Origin: Mesorhizobium sp. L-2-11
GTDB taxonomy: Bacteria; Pseudomonadota; Alphaproteobacteria; Rhizobiales; Rhizobiaceae
Reading direction: 5' to 3'
DNA length: 64,000 nucleotides
Assembly: GCF_016756595.1 (NCBI RefSeq)
Contig: NZ_AP023257.1
Span: forward strand, 5,038,001 to 5,102,000
Below the pieces are notes generated by a model. It did no database searches, was not told the DNA's origin, and saw only the letters and a list, made by a program, of their open reading frames with translations. How positions within the stretch are numbered: position 1 is the first letter of the stretch; each line of letters opens with the position of its first letter. Made by a program: the position numbers and the translations under genes. Positions 16,553 to 24,823 of this stretch are shown here, piece after piece.

Positions 16553-17350
16553 TCAGAACCTGTATCCGAACCGGTCGATAATATAGGCAAATCGTCGCCT
16601 TATCATTTCGCGGGATTCATCGTCGTAGTAGCTTCGGTAGCCCTCACGCTTGGTCGGGTTGAGTTGCTCCAGCAGAATTCCTCCATCCGACAAACCCGCA
16701 AGATCGCGGATGGCCCGAAGATCGGCATCGATCGTCTCGACCTTGCCCACATAGTCCACGATATCGCGCCCGGAGTCCTGAAACCAATCTTCCATGGAGC
16801 CGGTCACCTCGTTGATCATGCGCGTTCCGAAATCGGAGGCGAGAAAGCTCTTGAAGCTTCCCAGAGCCTGGACCTGCTCAACCTGGGCGCCGAAATGCGG
16901 ATAGGTCGGCGCCTTCTGAAGCCACCAATTATAGCTCGAGACCATCAGATCCCACGGATTTCTGACGAAGGCGACCTTGAATGCGCGGCTCCAGAGTTCG
17001 TCTCCGATCCATGCCTTAAGCTCGCATGCCATCTTGTGCTTGTATGCAATCTCGCGGGCATAGGGCTCCAACTCGGGAAGGCGCGGCGTGGCGCCATACG
17101 CGTCGGACAATTGAGAGAAGTAGGAATGCAGAGACGTGCCGGCCGTCTTGGGAATATGGACGAAGATCACCCCGATGCTCGGAAAGATGTTTCGTTGCAG
17201 GCGCATATGCGAGCTCTTTGATCCGTAGCCGGGGCCTGGCTTCAGATTGCGCCAAAGCTGTTTTCCGTGACGGATGCCGAGAAAAAGGAGGGACATTTTT
17301 CGCTGCGTCTCCTTTCTGCGAGGCCAATGTAGCGGGTCAAAGGGTGTCAT
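16553..17350 (-). CDS. Sulfotransferase family 2-type protein
   Basis: A 265-residue protein on the opposite strand, its stop 3 bases from that of the flippase. It has GVIFVHIPKTAGTSLHSYF (5'-PSB loop) near residue 60 and AFKVAFVRNPWDLMVSSYNW (3'-PB motif) near residue 125, the pattern of carbohydrate 2-O/4-O sulfotransferases using PAPS. The last helix ends YIIDRFGYRF, common in this group. It is the second sulfotransferase of the locus and of a different family from the one at 12624, so two sulfation steps are possible. A later ATG (MSLLFLG) is an alternative start. Confidence 0.8.
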   Translation of the reverse strand: MTPFDPLHWPRRKETQRKMSLLFLGIRHGKQLWRNLKPGPGYGSKSSHMRLQRNIFPSIGVIFVHIPKTAGTSLHSYFSQLSDAYGATPRLPELEPYAREIAYKHKMACELKAWIGDELWSRAFKVAFVRNPWDLMVSSYNWWLQKAPTYPHFGAQVEQVQALGSFKSFLASDFGTRMINEVTGSMEDWFQDSGRDIVDYVGKVETIDADLRAIRDLAGLSDGGILLEQLNPTKREGYRSYYDDESREMIRRRFAYIIDRFGYRF

Positions 17351-17641
17351 CGGCGTAGCCGAACAATCCCACGGTCGACAGAGTTGCGTGCGAGTTCCGG
17401 TCTAGTGTTGATACGGATCGAGCTGGGCAGCGGTCTGGCGTTCACATCCGCCACGATATAGGCTTTCTTTGGCCGTTCATAGGCAAATCAAGCCGTCATG
17501 ATATACTGCCGGGGTTGACGTGTTCCGCGGTGAATTTCCTGCGAGGAGAAGCGCAATGGTCGGTAACGTCCGTCCAGGGTGCAGTCTTACCCCGAAGCCA
17601 GCGATTACTGGTGCGACGTGAGATAAGTAGGGCACACGACC

Positions 17642-19699
17642 ATGACCAACCGCATTTCCCGCCGGGATCTGGCGCGGGCCGTATGCGCCGCCCTTGTGCT
17701 GACGGCAACTGGTCGCCCAGGACGGGATGCTCGCGCCGCCGGTCCCGCGCAAGGCTCGCAGTCGAAAGCTCACTCCTGGCATCCTGGTCTGTTCCCGGAA
17801 ATGATTGTGAAATCCTGGTTTCAGGAGGATCTATCGGAAGGCGAAGTCTCCTCGTGGCAATCCGGCGGCGTGAAGTCGGTGGCTGCGGCGCAAGCCGAGC
17901 CCTCCCTGCGCCCAACAAAGCTTCCGAATAACGGCGGCGTCCTCTTCAAGAAGGACACGAAACAGGCGTTGACCTGGCCCGCCGATAATGATGCCCCGTA
18001 TCTTCACCGCTGGTGGTTGGTGATCGCCCGGTGCAATTCGGCAGTCAACGCCGACGCGAAAAATGTTTCCGTTCTTTGCGTCAATGGGGCGGAGGGTGGC
18101 TCGGTGCATCGCCAGCCGCGGGTCTGTTTCAGGCCTTCGGCAGGCGCATTCGTTTCGCAGATCGATGACGGTAAGATTAAGAGCGAGGAAGGGCAATGCT
18201 CGACGGATTTTGGCGACTGGAATGTCATGGTCGGGTACCGCCGCGGATTCGCGATGCAGGCCGTGGTGAACGGGGTCAAGACGGCCGGCCAGACGGTTTA
18301 TGCATTGACACCCAACCGGATGAAATCGCAGAGCTTCATGGGCGATGTGAACAATCCGATGAGGGCCGATGTCGCGATCGATTGCGTCATTATCGGACAA
18401 AGCGAACTGAGTGACTCGCAGATCGACAAGCTGATGGGATGGGGCATGTGGCGCGTCGGCCGGCAATCCGCCCTACCCGACGTTCATCCCTATCGCCAGA
18501 GCCCTCCTTCAGCCGTGGATGCGAATGACAAACCGGCACGTTATGCGTTCGATGCAGCCTCGTGGGCGTCCTGGGCAGCCATCGGCAAAGAGCGGCGATA
18601 TGCTCATCGTGGTGAGGCGGCGCCCCCGATCCGCGCTTACACAACGGTTTTTTTTGACGACTTCGAATCCAACTCGGTTGTCGATTATTCCAAAGGCGCG
18701 CAAGGCAGCATCTGGTATGCGCCGACCCATCTGACGACCGTTGGTGTCGACGCCGCTACCCCGCCGATCTCGGCGTCACCCTCCTCCTATGTGCACGACG
18801 CCACCAGCCACACGCTGGCGCTCCGGCTCTTGCATAAGGGCCGTTGGAGAACAGGTGCGTTCTCTTCCGTGAACAACAATGGCCAGGGGCGGTGTTGGGG
18901 AAAGGGTATCTTTGAGATCCGCGCCAGACTGCCGAAGATCGCAGCGCCCCGCCCTGGATTTTTTCCTGCTTTTTGGGCGTATGGCAGGGATCATCTATTC
19001 TGGCGGACACGCAATCGTCTTGAGACGGACTTTTGGGAATATGACGGTCTCAATGGGGCCTATATCAACATCAGCCAGCACGTGCACAAACCCAGCCTCG
19101 GCTATGCAGATCCACATATCACGCCACGTGGCGTGCACCGGAAAATCGCCGGCTATCAAGTCGATCCATCAAGTGGTTTTCCCAGCACGATCGACGTATA
19201 CGATGGCGAATTTCATACGTGGTACGCGCAGATCGAGGATGATTATACTTATTTCGTGATCGACGGCCATGAAGTCGCGCGCGTTCCGACGACGCCGGAA
19301 CTCGCAGCGAAAAAATACATCATGGTGGATTTCGCTTACGATGAAAAAAAGGGTCGCGCTCAACCGGACCCGTCGCAGACGTATGACATGGTGATTGACT
19401 ATATACGGGTCCGGCAGACGGAAACGGATCTGGCTAGGGTCCCGACGGGATTCAGCGCATTGCCGGCCTTCTCGGGCCAGGCTTCATCGGGCCAGGCGCT
19501 GACCGTCGTACCGAACGTTATTGCGTCGCAAATTGAGTGTCTATGGTATCGTGACGGCGTTCCGATCGTGGGCGAAACCGGCACAAGCTATGAGCTCAGC
19601 TCGCGGGATGTCGGGCATAAGATTCGCTGCCATGTTCGCGCGGTCTCCGTGCTCGACCAGCCAGAAGCCTGGACCCCGGAGAGCGAGACCGTCGGCTAG
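17642..19699 (+). CDS. Secreted glycoside hydrolase family 16-like protein
   Basis: A 685-residue exported protein. The N-terminus MTNRISRRDLARAVCAALVL looks like a twin-arginine signal. Residues about 50-270 form a lectin-like (concanavalin/LamG-type) domain. Residues about 340-600 form a GH16 domain with the catalytic signature RLETDFWEYDG (ExDxxE) and the HTWYAQIEDDY segment. Residues about 610-685 resemble an Ig-like domain (IECLWYRDGVPIVGETGTSY). GH16 enzymes cut beta-glucans and galactans; rhizobial ones such as ExoK trim exopolysaccharide. Placed between the flippase and polymerase genes, it probably sets chain length or releases the product. Confidence 0.8.
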   Translation: MTNRISRRDLARAVCAALVLTATGRPGRDARAAGPAQGSQSKAHSWHPGLFPEMIVKSWFQEDLSEGEVSSWQSGGVKSVAAAQAEPSLRPTKLPNNGGVLFKKDTKQALTWPADNDAPYLHRWWLVIARCNSAVNADAKNVSVLCVNGAEGGSVHRQPRVCFRPSAGAFVSQIDDGKIKSEEGQCSTDFGDWNVMVGYRRGFAMQAVVNGVKTAGQTVYALTPNRMKSQSFMGDVNNPMRADVAIDCVIIGQSELSDSQIDKLMGWGMWRVGRQSALPDVHPYRQSPPSAVDANDKPARYAFDAASWASWAAIGKERRYAHRGEAAPPIRAYTTVFFDDFESNSVVDYSKGAQGSIWYAPTHLTTVGVDAATPPISASPSSYVHDATSHTLALRLLHKGRWRTGAFSSVNNNGQGRCWGKGIFEIRARLPKIAAPRPGFFPAFWAYGRDHLFWRTRNRLETDFWEYDGLNGAYINISQHVHKPSLGYADPHITPRGVHRKIAGYQVDPSSGFPSTIDVYDGEFHTWYAQIEDDYTYFVIDGHEVARVPTTPELAAKKYIMVDFAYDEKKGRAQPDPSQTYDMVIDYIRVRQTETDLARVPTGFSALPAFSGQASSGQALTVVPNVIASQIECLWYRDGVPIVGETGTSYELSSRDVGHKIRCHVRAVSVLDQPEAWTPESETVG

Positions 19700-19943
19700 A
19701 ACGCATCGACTGCGCGACGCCAGGATGCGTCATCACTCTCCGTCGGACTGCCTGACGTGCTCTGCCACTAGCAGTCCTCCCCGCAAGCGAGAAGGGTGAG
19801 CTTTCCCAACAGGCGGAAACCTCTTCGATATGCGATTGCCACAGCGGGCGGAACGATGAGGCCGTCGGCTCGAGCACGGTGAAGTGTTTCTCCGCGGGCT
19901 GGCATTGATACATCCAATAAGTTCTGTTTCCGGGGAAGAGAAC

Positions 19944-21260
19944 ATGCTAAAGAAGATCGCGCCCAGCGAGAGAGCTGTGATGCGTTATCTTCTCACATTC
20001 GCGGTACTGAGCCTCTTCCTGCCAATCAGGCTCGAGACGGGTCTTGTACTGCTGCGTCCGTTCGAGCTGATCGCATTGCTCATGCTCTTGATTGGCCTGG
20101 GGACAGGGCGTTGGCGAAGGTTGGCTTTTTCAGCCGGTTTTCTACTGCTCCTGCCCTTCTTGGGCTGGCACATGGTCTCGGCCTTCAGCGTGGACGCAGA
20201 GAATGGCCTGCGCGAGCTGTTGCAGACGTCCGCTGTGGGCGCCTTTGCGTTCGCCTTGGCACAGGAGGCCAGCCGGGTCGACACGCACAAGGCCGCCAAC
20301 ATCTTGCTTTTCGGCATGGCGCTGATCCTCGCCTATACGATCACCTGGCATGTCGCCCATGGCTACTTGGTCGGTTGGAAGCACCTGGTCGATCCGAGGC
20401 TCGCGTTCACCTTCCTTCCAATTGCGCTCGCAGGGCTCCTCCTCTTCGTCAACCGGGGCAAGCGGCGCATCCTTTGGTTTGTGTGGGCGGGGATACTTCC
20501 CCTGCTCGTGCTATCTGGGGAACGCAAGGCGTTTTTGATCTATCTCTTTCTGACCGCTGCGCTTCTGGTGCGCGGGCGGCTCGCTGCGGTAGTTCCGGCG
20601 ATCGCCGCCGGCTTCGCGGGTCTTTTCGTGCTGTCGGCCATGGTCGACAACGACTATGTCGAAAAGCAATTGCAGACCATCCTCGATCCGCTGAGCATGG
20701 GGCAATACGAATATCTGGCCGCGACGGGGAAATATGCCCCTGGAGATACCCCGAGCAATGTCCAGCGCGCGTTTGCTTTCACTCTGTCCAAACAACTCAT
20801 CTCCGAACATCCACTGATGGGCGTGGGTACGAACCAATTCAAGAATATCATCGATACGGATTTCAGCGGACTTCCTGACGAGTTGCGGCTTGGGATACAT
20901 GGCGAGTTTCAACGTATCCTCACCGAGAACGGCATCATTGGGCTCAGCCTCTATCTTCTCATATGGATTGCTGCATGGTTTCGCTTAAGCCGTACTCTAG
21001 GCTGGGCGCTTTCTCACGGATTGATCGGAGCGGCCCAGGCACGGCTTCTGCCCCTCGTGCTCCTTGTTCCTTGCGCCCTTTACGTTGGAACAGAAGCCTC
21101 CGGCACACGAGCTTTCGTTACGCTGAGTCTTGTCTCGCTCCTGCCTGAATTGACGCGGCACGGGCTTTGCCTATCATTGCTCAGGATGCGGAGGAGCCAC
21201 GCCAGGAGCATGAGACATCCTCGATTTCTCGCGAGCCCCGTGCCAGGAAACACGAGATGA
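19944..21260 (+). CDS. O-antigen ligase/Wzy-like polysaccharide polymerase
   Basis: About 438 residues, with 10-12 membrane segments and one large periplasmic loop (about residues 245-330) holding EHPLMGVGTNQF and LGIHGEFQRILTENGIIGL, the conserved Wzy_C/O-antigen ligase motif (HxxxL...E.G). ATG 19944 has a GGGGAAGAG ribosome site 6-8 nt upstream, which settles the start against the longer frame from 19884. It overlaps the next GT2 gene as ATGA. It probably polymerises repeats at the periplasmic face. Confidence 0.8.
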   Translation: MLKKIAPSERAVMRYLLTFAVLSLFLPIRLETGLVLLRPFELIALLMLLIGLGTGRWRRLAFSAGFLLLLPFLGWHMVSAFSVDAENGLRELLQTSAVGAFAFALAQEASRVDTHKAANILLFGMALILAYTITWHVAHGYLVGWKHLVDPRLAFTFLPIALAGLLLFVNRGKRRILWFVWAGILPLLVLSGERKAFLIYLFLTAALLVRGRLAAVVPAIAAGFAGLFVLSAMVDNDYVEKQLQTILDPLSMGQYEYLAATGKYAPGDTPSNVQRAFAFTLSKQLISEHPLMGVGTNQFKNIIDTDFSGLPDELRLGIHGEFQRILTENGIIGLSLYLLIWIAAWFRLSRTLGWALSHGLIGAAQARLLPLVLLVPCALYVGTEASGTRAFVTLSLVSLLPELTRHGLCLSLLRMRRSHARSMRHPRFLASPVPGNTR

Positions 21261-22222
21261 GTGTTTCGGTTATCATGACATGCCACAATGAAGAACGCTT
21301 CATCGCGCAGGCAGTGGAAAGCGTGATCAATCAGACCGCGTCGAGCCACATCAAAGAGATCATCATTGTCAATGATGGCTCGAAGGACGGATCGTCGGAG
21401 GTGATTGCATCGCTGGGTCGCAGGGAGCCGCGCGTACATGTCCTGACGACGGCGGGTATCGGGCTTTCATCGGCGAGGAATCTTGCCATCAGACATGCTG
21501 CCGGCGATTTTATTGCAATTCTCGACGGCGATGACTTCTGGGCCGAGGACAAGCTTGAGCGTCAATTAGCCGTCTTGGGCAATGGCTGCAAGGCAGGTCT
21601 TGTCTATGGTGATTTTGTCGATTTTTCCGCTCCGGATCTGTCCGATGCTCTACACGTCGCCGTGCGCCGCTATCGCGCGGACCAATGCGATACTCTGCCG
21701 AAATATTTTCTGCTTGATGGGCCTATTATTCCTTCCAGTATGGTTATGCGGCGGGAGATGGTCGAAGATATCGGGTTGTTCAACGAGGCATTCAGGGCTG
21801 GAGAGGATACAGAGTTTTGTTTGCGCGCAGCCGAGCGTTGGACATTTCAACATGTGGCCGAAGCACTTGTCTACAAGCGTCGCCATGGCTCGAACATAAC
21901 CCGCAGACTCGACGCGCTTCTGCCGGTAGCCGAACGCCTCACGCGAGAATGGGCCATGCGACGGCCGGAACTTACGCACCTCGCGCGTCGGCGCAATGCG
22001 CGTTTGTACACAAAGGCGGGCAATGATTGCGTGGCTCAAGGCGAAAAGAAACGCGGAGCGCGCTTGCTCATTCGCGCGATGCGGCACGATCCATTATCAT
22101 GGCGGTTGTACGTTTACTTTTTTCTTTGCGCCCTGCCGAGGGGCATGGATCCGCATGTGCGCCGTGCAGCCAAGCTGTTGTTCTACCGCGCCTTGCGCAA
22201 ACACGTTGCTGACGGCTCTTAA
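21257..22222 (+). CDS. Glycosyltransferase family 2
   Basis: A 321-residue GT-A protein starting SVSVIMTCHNEERFIAQAVE, with IIIVNDGSKDGS and the metal-binding DXD in AILDGDDFWAEDKL. The acceptor segment near residue 175 includes FRAGEDTEFCLRAAE (ED motif). Its ATG overlaps the polymerase stop, so the two are coupled; the methyltransferase gene follows after 2 bases. Inferred to be an inverting transferase for the same repeat unit. Confidence 0.85.
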   Translation: MSVSVIMTCHNEERFIAQAVESVINQTASSHIKEIIIVNDGSKDGSSEVIASLGRREPRVHVLTTAGIGLSSARNLAIRHAAGDFIAILDGDDFWAEDKLERQLAVLGNGCKAGLVYGDFVDFSAPDLSDALHVAVRRYRADQCDTLPKYFLLDGPIIPSSMVMRREMVEDIGLFNEAFRAGEDTEFCLRAAERWTFQHVAEALVYKRRHGSNITRRLDALLPVAERLTREWAMRRPELTHLARRRNARLYTKAGNDCVAQGEKKRGARLLIRAMRHDPLSWRLYVYFFLCALPRGMDPHVRRAAKLLFYRALRKHVADGS

Positions 22223-22224
22223 AG

Positions 22225-23184
22225 ATGCTGGCGGAATGGCGAGAGTTCGAGCATCTCATGCGGCAGCCCGGGAATCCTTCCGTAGCGATTATTCTGTGCC
22301 GCGACGGCAGGACCATAACGGAGGCGAAATCAGAGTTCTCCGATGCGCGAACGACCGATTATCCGGTGGTGCATGGTCAGCCCGCACTGATCGATTTCTC
22401 TTGCAGTCTCGTGCGTCCCGATGTGCTGACGGCAAGTGGCATCTCACCCATAAAGAGGCGACCAAACTGGCTGAGGATCACGAAGGGTTGGCTCTTCGGA
22501 ACTGCAAATCTCAGCGCGCAAAACGTTGTCAGCTTTCGCGATCACGTTCTCGCGTACGGCATTGAGTGCCCCCTCGTGCTCATGATCGGCGCCGGGACCA
22601 AGGGCGCGGGGACCGACGGCCTTTATGAAACCGAGGCCGTTCGACAAATTGCGTTCGACATCTACCCATCCGCACACACGCATTTCATCGCGGACGCCCA
22701 TCAAATTCCGCTTGCCACTGGCTCGGTGGACGGCGTCTGCATTCAGGCGGTCCTCGAGCATGTTATTAATCCGGAACAGGTCGTTTCAGAAATATCCCGC
22801 GTGCTCAAGCCCGGTGGTCTCGTCTACGCCGAGACACCGTTCATGCAGCAAGTACATGAGGGCGCTTATGATTTTACGCGCTTCACTGAGGTCGGACATC
22901 GCTGGCTGTTCCGGAAATTCGAGACGATCAGTCGCGGAGCGCTCGGTGGACCCGGCTTGTCACTCTACTGGGCGGCGAAATATTTCGTACGTGGCCTCAC
23001 CCGGAGCCGGTGGCTTGGTGACGTCTTTAGTCTTCCCTTCGCGCTGGCCGCGCTCATGGACCGCATGATCAGAGAGGATCACAAAATTGACGGCAGCAAT
23101 GGAGCCTATTTCCTGGGAAGGCTCACCGGAACCAGTATCTCATTAAGCAGCATTGTCGACGAATATCGGGGCGCTCAACGCTAA
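22225..23184 (+). CDS. Class I SAM-dependent methyltransferase
   Basis: A 319-residue protein. The methyltransferase core spans about residues 110-210: VLMIGAGTKGAG (SAM loop), DIYPSAHTHFIADAHQIPL (acidic residue after strand 2) and VDGVCIQAVLEHVINPEQVV, then RVLKPGGLVYAETPFMQQ. It begins 2 bases after the GT2 gene and ends the plus-strand unit. The N-terminal 90 residues resemble the leader seen in some sugar-nucleotide or glycan methyltransferases. It could methylate a polysaccharide sugar; the target is not readable. Confidence 0.75.
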   Translation: MLAEWREFEHLMRQPGNPSVAIILCRDGRTITEAKSEFSDARTTDYPVVHGQPALIDFSCSLVRPDVLTASGISPIKRRPNWLRITKGWLFGTANLSAQNVVSFRDHVLAYGIECPLVLMIGAGTKGAGTDGLYETEAVRQIAFDIYPSAHTHFIADAHQIPLATGSVDGVCIQAVLEHVINPEQVVSEISRVLKPGGLVYAETPFMQQVHEGAYDFTRFTEVGHRWLFRKFETISRGALGGPGLSLYWAAKYFVRGLTRSRWLGDVFSLPFALAALMDRMIREDHKIDGSNGAYFLGRLTGTSISLSSIVDEYRGAQR

Positions 23185-23339
23185 GTACCGGGAACGGCGA
23201 TCTCGTCCCCCCGCGGTCAGCAGCTCTGTCCTCGGCCGTTCCATACGCCTCTGCGAGGCCGTCATCGGCAAGTCTGTCGCCCTTGGCCCGGCTGCAACAG
23301 ACGGCGTCTTCGGCGCCCGGTTCAGACATTAGAAAATGG

Positions 23340-23470
23340 AAACCATCGGCTTCAATGGCTTCTCTCCGCGCTGCGATCCAGCGAAGAGCCATGCCTTTCG
23401 CCCCAGAGCGATATCGCGCAGAGCGCGCTCGGCGGTGTTCCCGACTCCGGAAAAGCTGAGCAGCTACTTT
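23340..23470 (-). mobile_element. tnpC: IS66-family transposase (tnpC) fragment
   Basis: The minus strand encodes GNTAERALRDIALGRKAW followed by LFAGSQRGE, the conserved region around the last catalytic Glu of IS66 TnpC proteins. Similarity stops on both sides after about 40 residues, and no tnpA/tnpB or terminal repeats are near. It is not a copy of the intact IS66 at 31960, whose version reads SNIVERAIRPQTITRKNSLF. It abuts the 3' end of the GT4 gene. Confidence 0.6.
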
Positions 23471-23480
23471 GGCCTCGGGC

Positions 23481-24617
23481 TCAGCCCCATTTCAGCTCCG
23501 GAAACGTCGCGCCTGCACAGGTTGCCCAGTCGAAGGTGCGTGCCCGTGATTTGGCAAGAGCACCGTCGCGCTCACGCAGTTCTGCATTGGCCACATAGGT
23601 TGCTATCGCGCGGGCCATCGCGTTCACGTCCTCCGGGGGCACCAGCACACCAGTGGAGCCCATGACCTCGGGTATGCCGCCGACGGCCGTCGCTATCGAA
23701 GGACATCCTTGCGCACCGGCCTCAACCAACACTAGCCCGAAGCCCTCGATCTTTCCCTGTAGCTCTCGTGCGAACAATGTGTGGCACGCCGCACGGCGGT
23801 ATAAGCGCTTCAAGTCGTCGTCGGACAGCCTACCGGTAGCGATCACTGGAACACGAGCTCGTGCCGCTTCATCCAATATCTTTGAGGCATAGGCCTGATC
23901 TTCGGCCCGTCCAGCCATCACAAAGATCGGATTGTCTAATCCGTATTCATCGCGCGCGCTCGCGATAGCCCGGACAGTTTCCAACTGACCCTTCCGAGGC
24001 TCGATACGTCCGACTGCGCAAATGACGCTTGCAGCTTGTGGTACAGCTGCAAGTTGCGGGTGTTCAAAATTCCCATGGATTGGCTGAAACCACATGGGAT
24101 CCACGCCGAGATACGTGACGACACCCTTCCGGGGCATTCCAAAACTTTCGGAAAAGATCCGCAGCGTCGCATGTGAGTTGGCGAAAACGACCTCTGCTTC
24201 TTCGTAGGCGCGGCGTACAAACCGAAAAAGGATGGAATCGGTCCTGAATTTGCTGACTTCGCTGCCATGAATCATCGCTCGATACCCTCTGCGATGGAAC
24301 GGTCGTAGCACAAATGTCAAAAGTACACTGCGTATGTCGGCGGCCAAAAACAACCTGTCCTTGGGAACGTTGCGCAGAATAGAAAGCGCCCGCAGCGCCC
24401 CGAATGGGGAAATTTGATGATGCCGCAGAATGCGATGGGTATCCGGCTCCTGGGGAACGGCAGGAAGGTCAGGATAGGCAGGCGCTATGACGGTCGCAGC
24501 GTGGCCACCAGCACGAACGATGTCGACCAACCGTCCGGCGTATGTTCCGATGCCACCAGGAAATGGACGATATTCGTACGTCATCAGGATGATGCCGTGC
24601 GGAGGCTGAGATATCAT
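23481..24617 (-). CDS. Glycosyltransferase family 4
   Basis: A 378-residue GT4 protein. The N-domain begins GIILMTYEYRPFPGGIGTYA, the glycine-rich loop. The C-domain has VGRIEPRKGQLETVRAI, VIATGRLSDDDL and KIEGFGLVLVEAGAQGCP with a complete EX7E. It is on the minus strand after the Wzc-like gene, separate from the plus-strand unit. The C-terminus (ATCAGATFPELKWG) falls at the edge of an IS66 fragment, so the native end may have been altered slightly. Confidence 0.8.
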   Translation of the reverse strand: MISQPPHGIILMTYEYRPFPGGIGTYAGRLVDIVRAGGHAATVIAPAYPDLPAVPQEPDTHRILRHHQISPFGALRALSILRNVPKDRLFLAADIRSVLLTFVLRPFHRRGYRAMIHGSEVSKFRTDSILFRFVRRAYEEAEVVFANSHATLRIFSESFGMPRKGVVTYLGVDPMWFQPIHGNFEHPQLAAVPQAASVICAVGRIEPRKGQLETVRAIASARDEYGLDNPIFVMAGRAEDQAYASKILDEAARARVPVIATGRLSDDDLKRLYRRAACHTLFARELQGKIEGFGLVLVEAGAQGCPSIATAVGGIPEVMGSTGVLVPPEDVNAMARAIATYVANAELRERDGALAKSRARTFDWATCAGATFPELKWG

Positions 24618-24823
24618 GGGTCAAGAACTCCCAACGCCGCCCGCCTCGCCTTTAGCCGATATGAGGGGATACTGTAGGCGGGCCGAGAAGCGACGATGTA
24701 TCGCCGGTCCTTGCCGACGAACACCATCTCCTGCGTCTTGCGCGGATAGGCCCGGACGGAGCTTTTTCGTCAAAGCCCCTCCTTGGGCCATCTGCTCAAG
24801 ACAAAACAATGCCTGCTCCAGAA

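Noticed and set aside
24621..24809. Short minus-strand frames between the GT4 and Wzc-like genes, one containing VFVGKDRRYIV
   Set aside because: The faint likeness to an IS21 transposase segment is too short to support a call.
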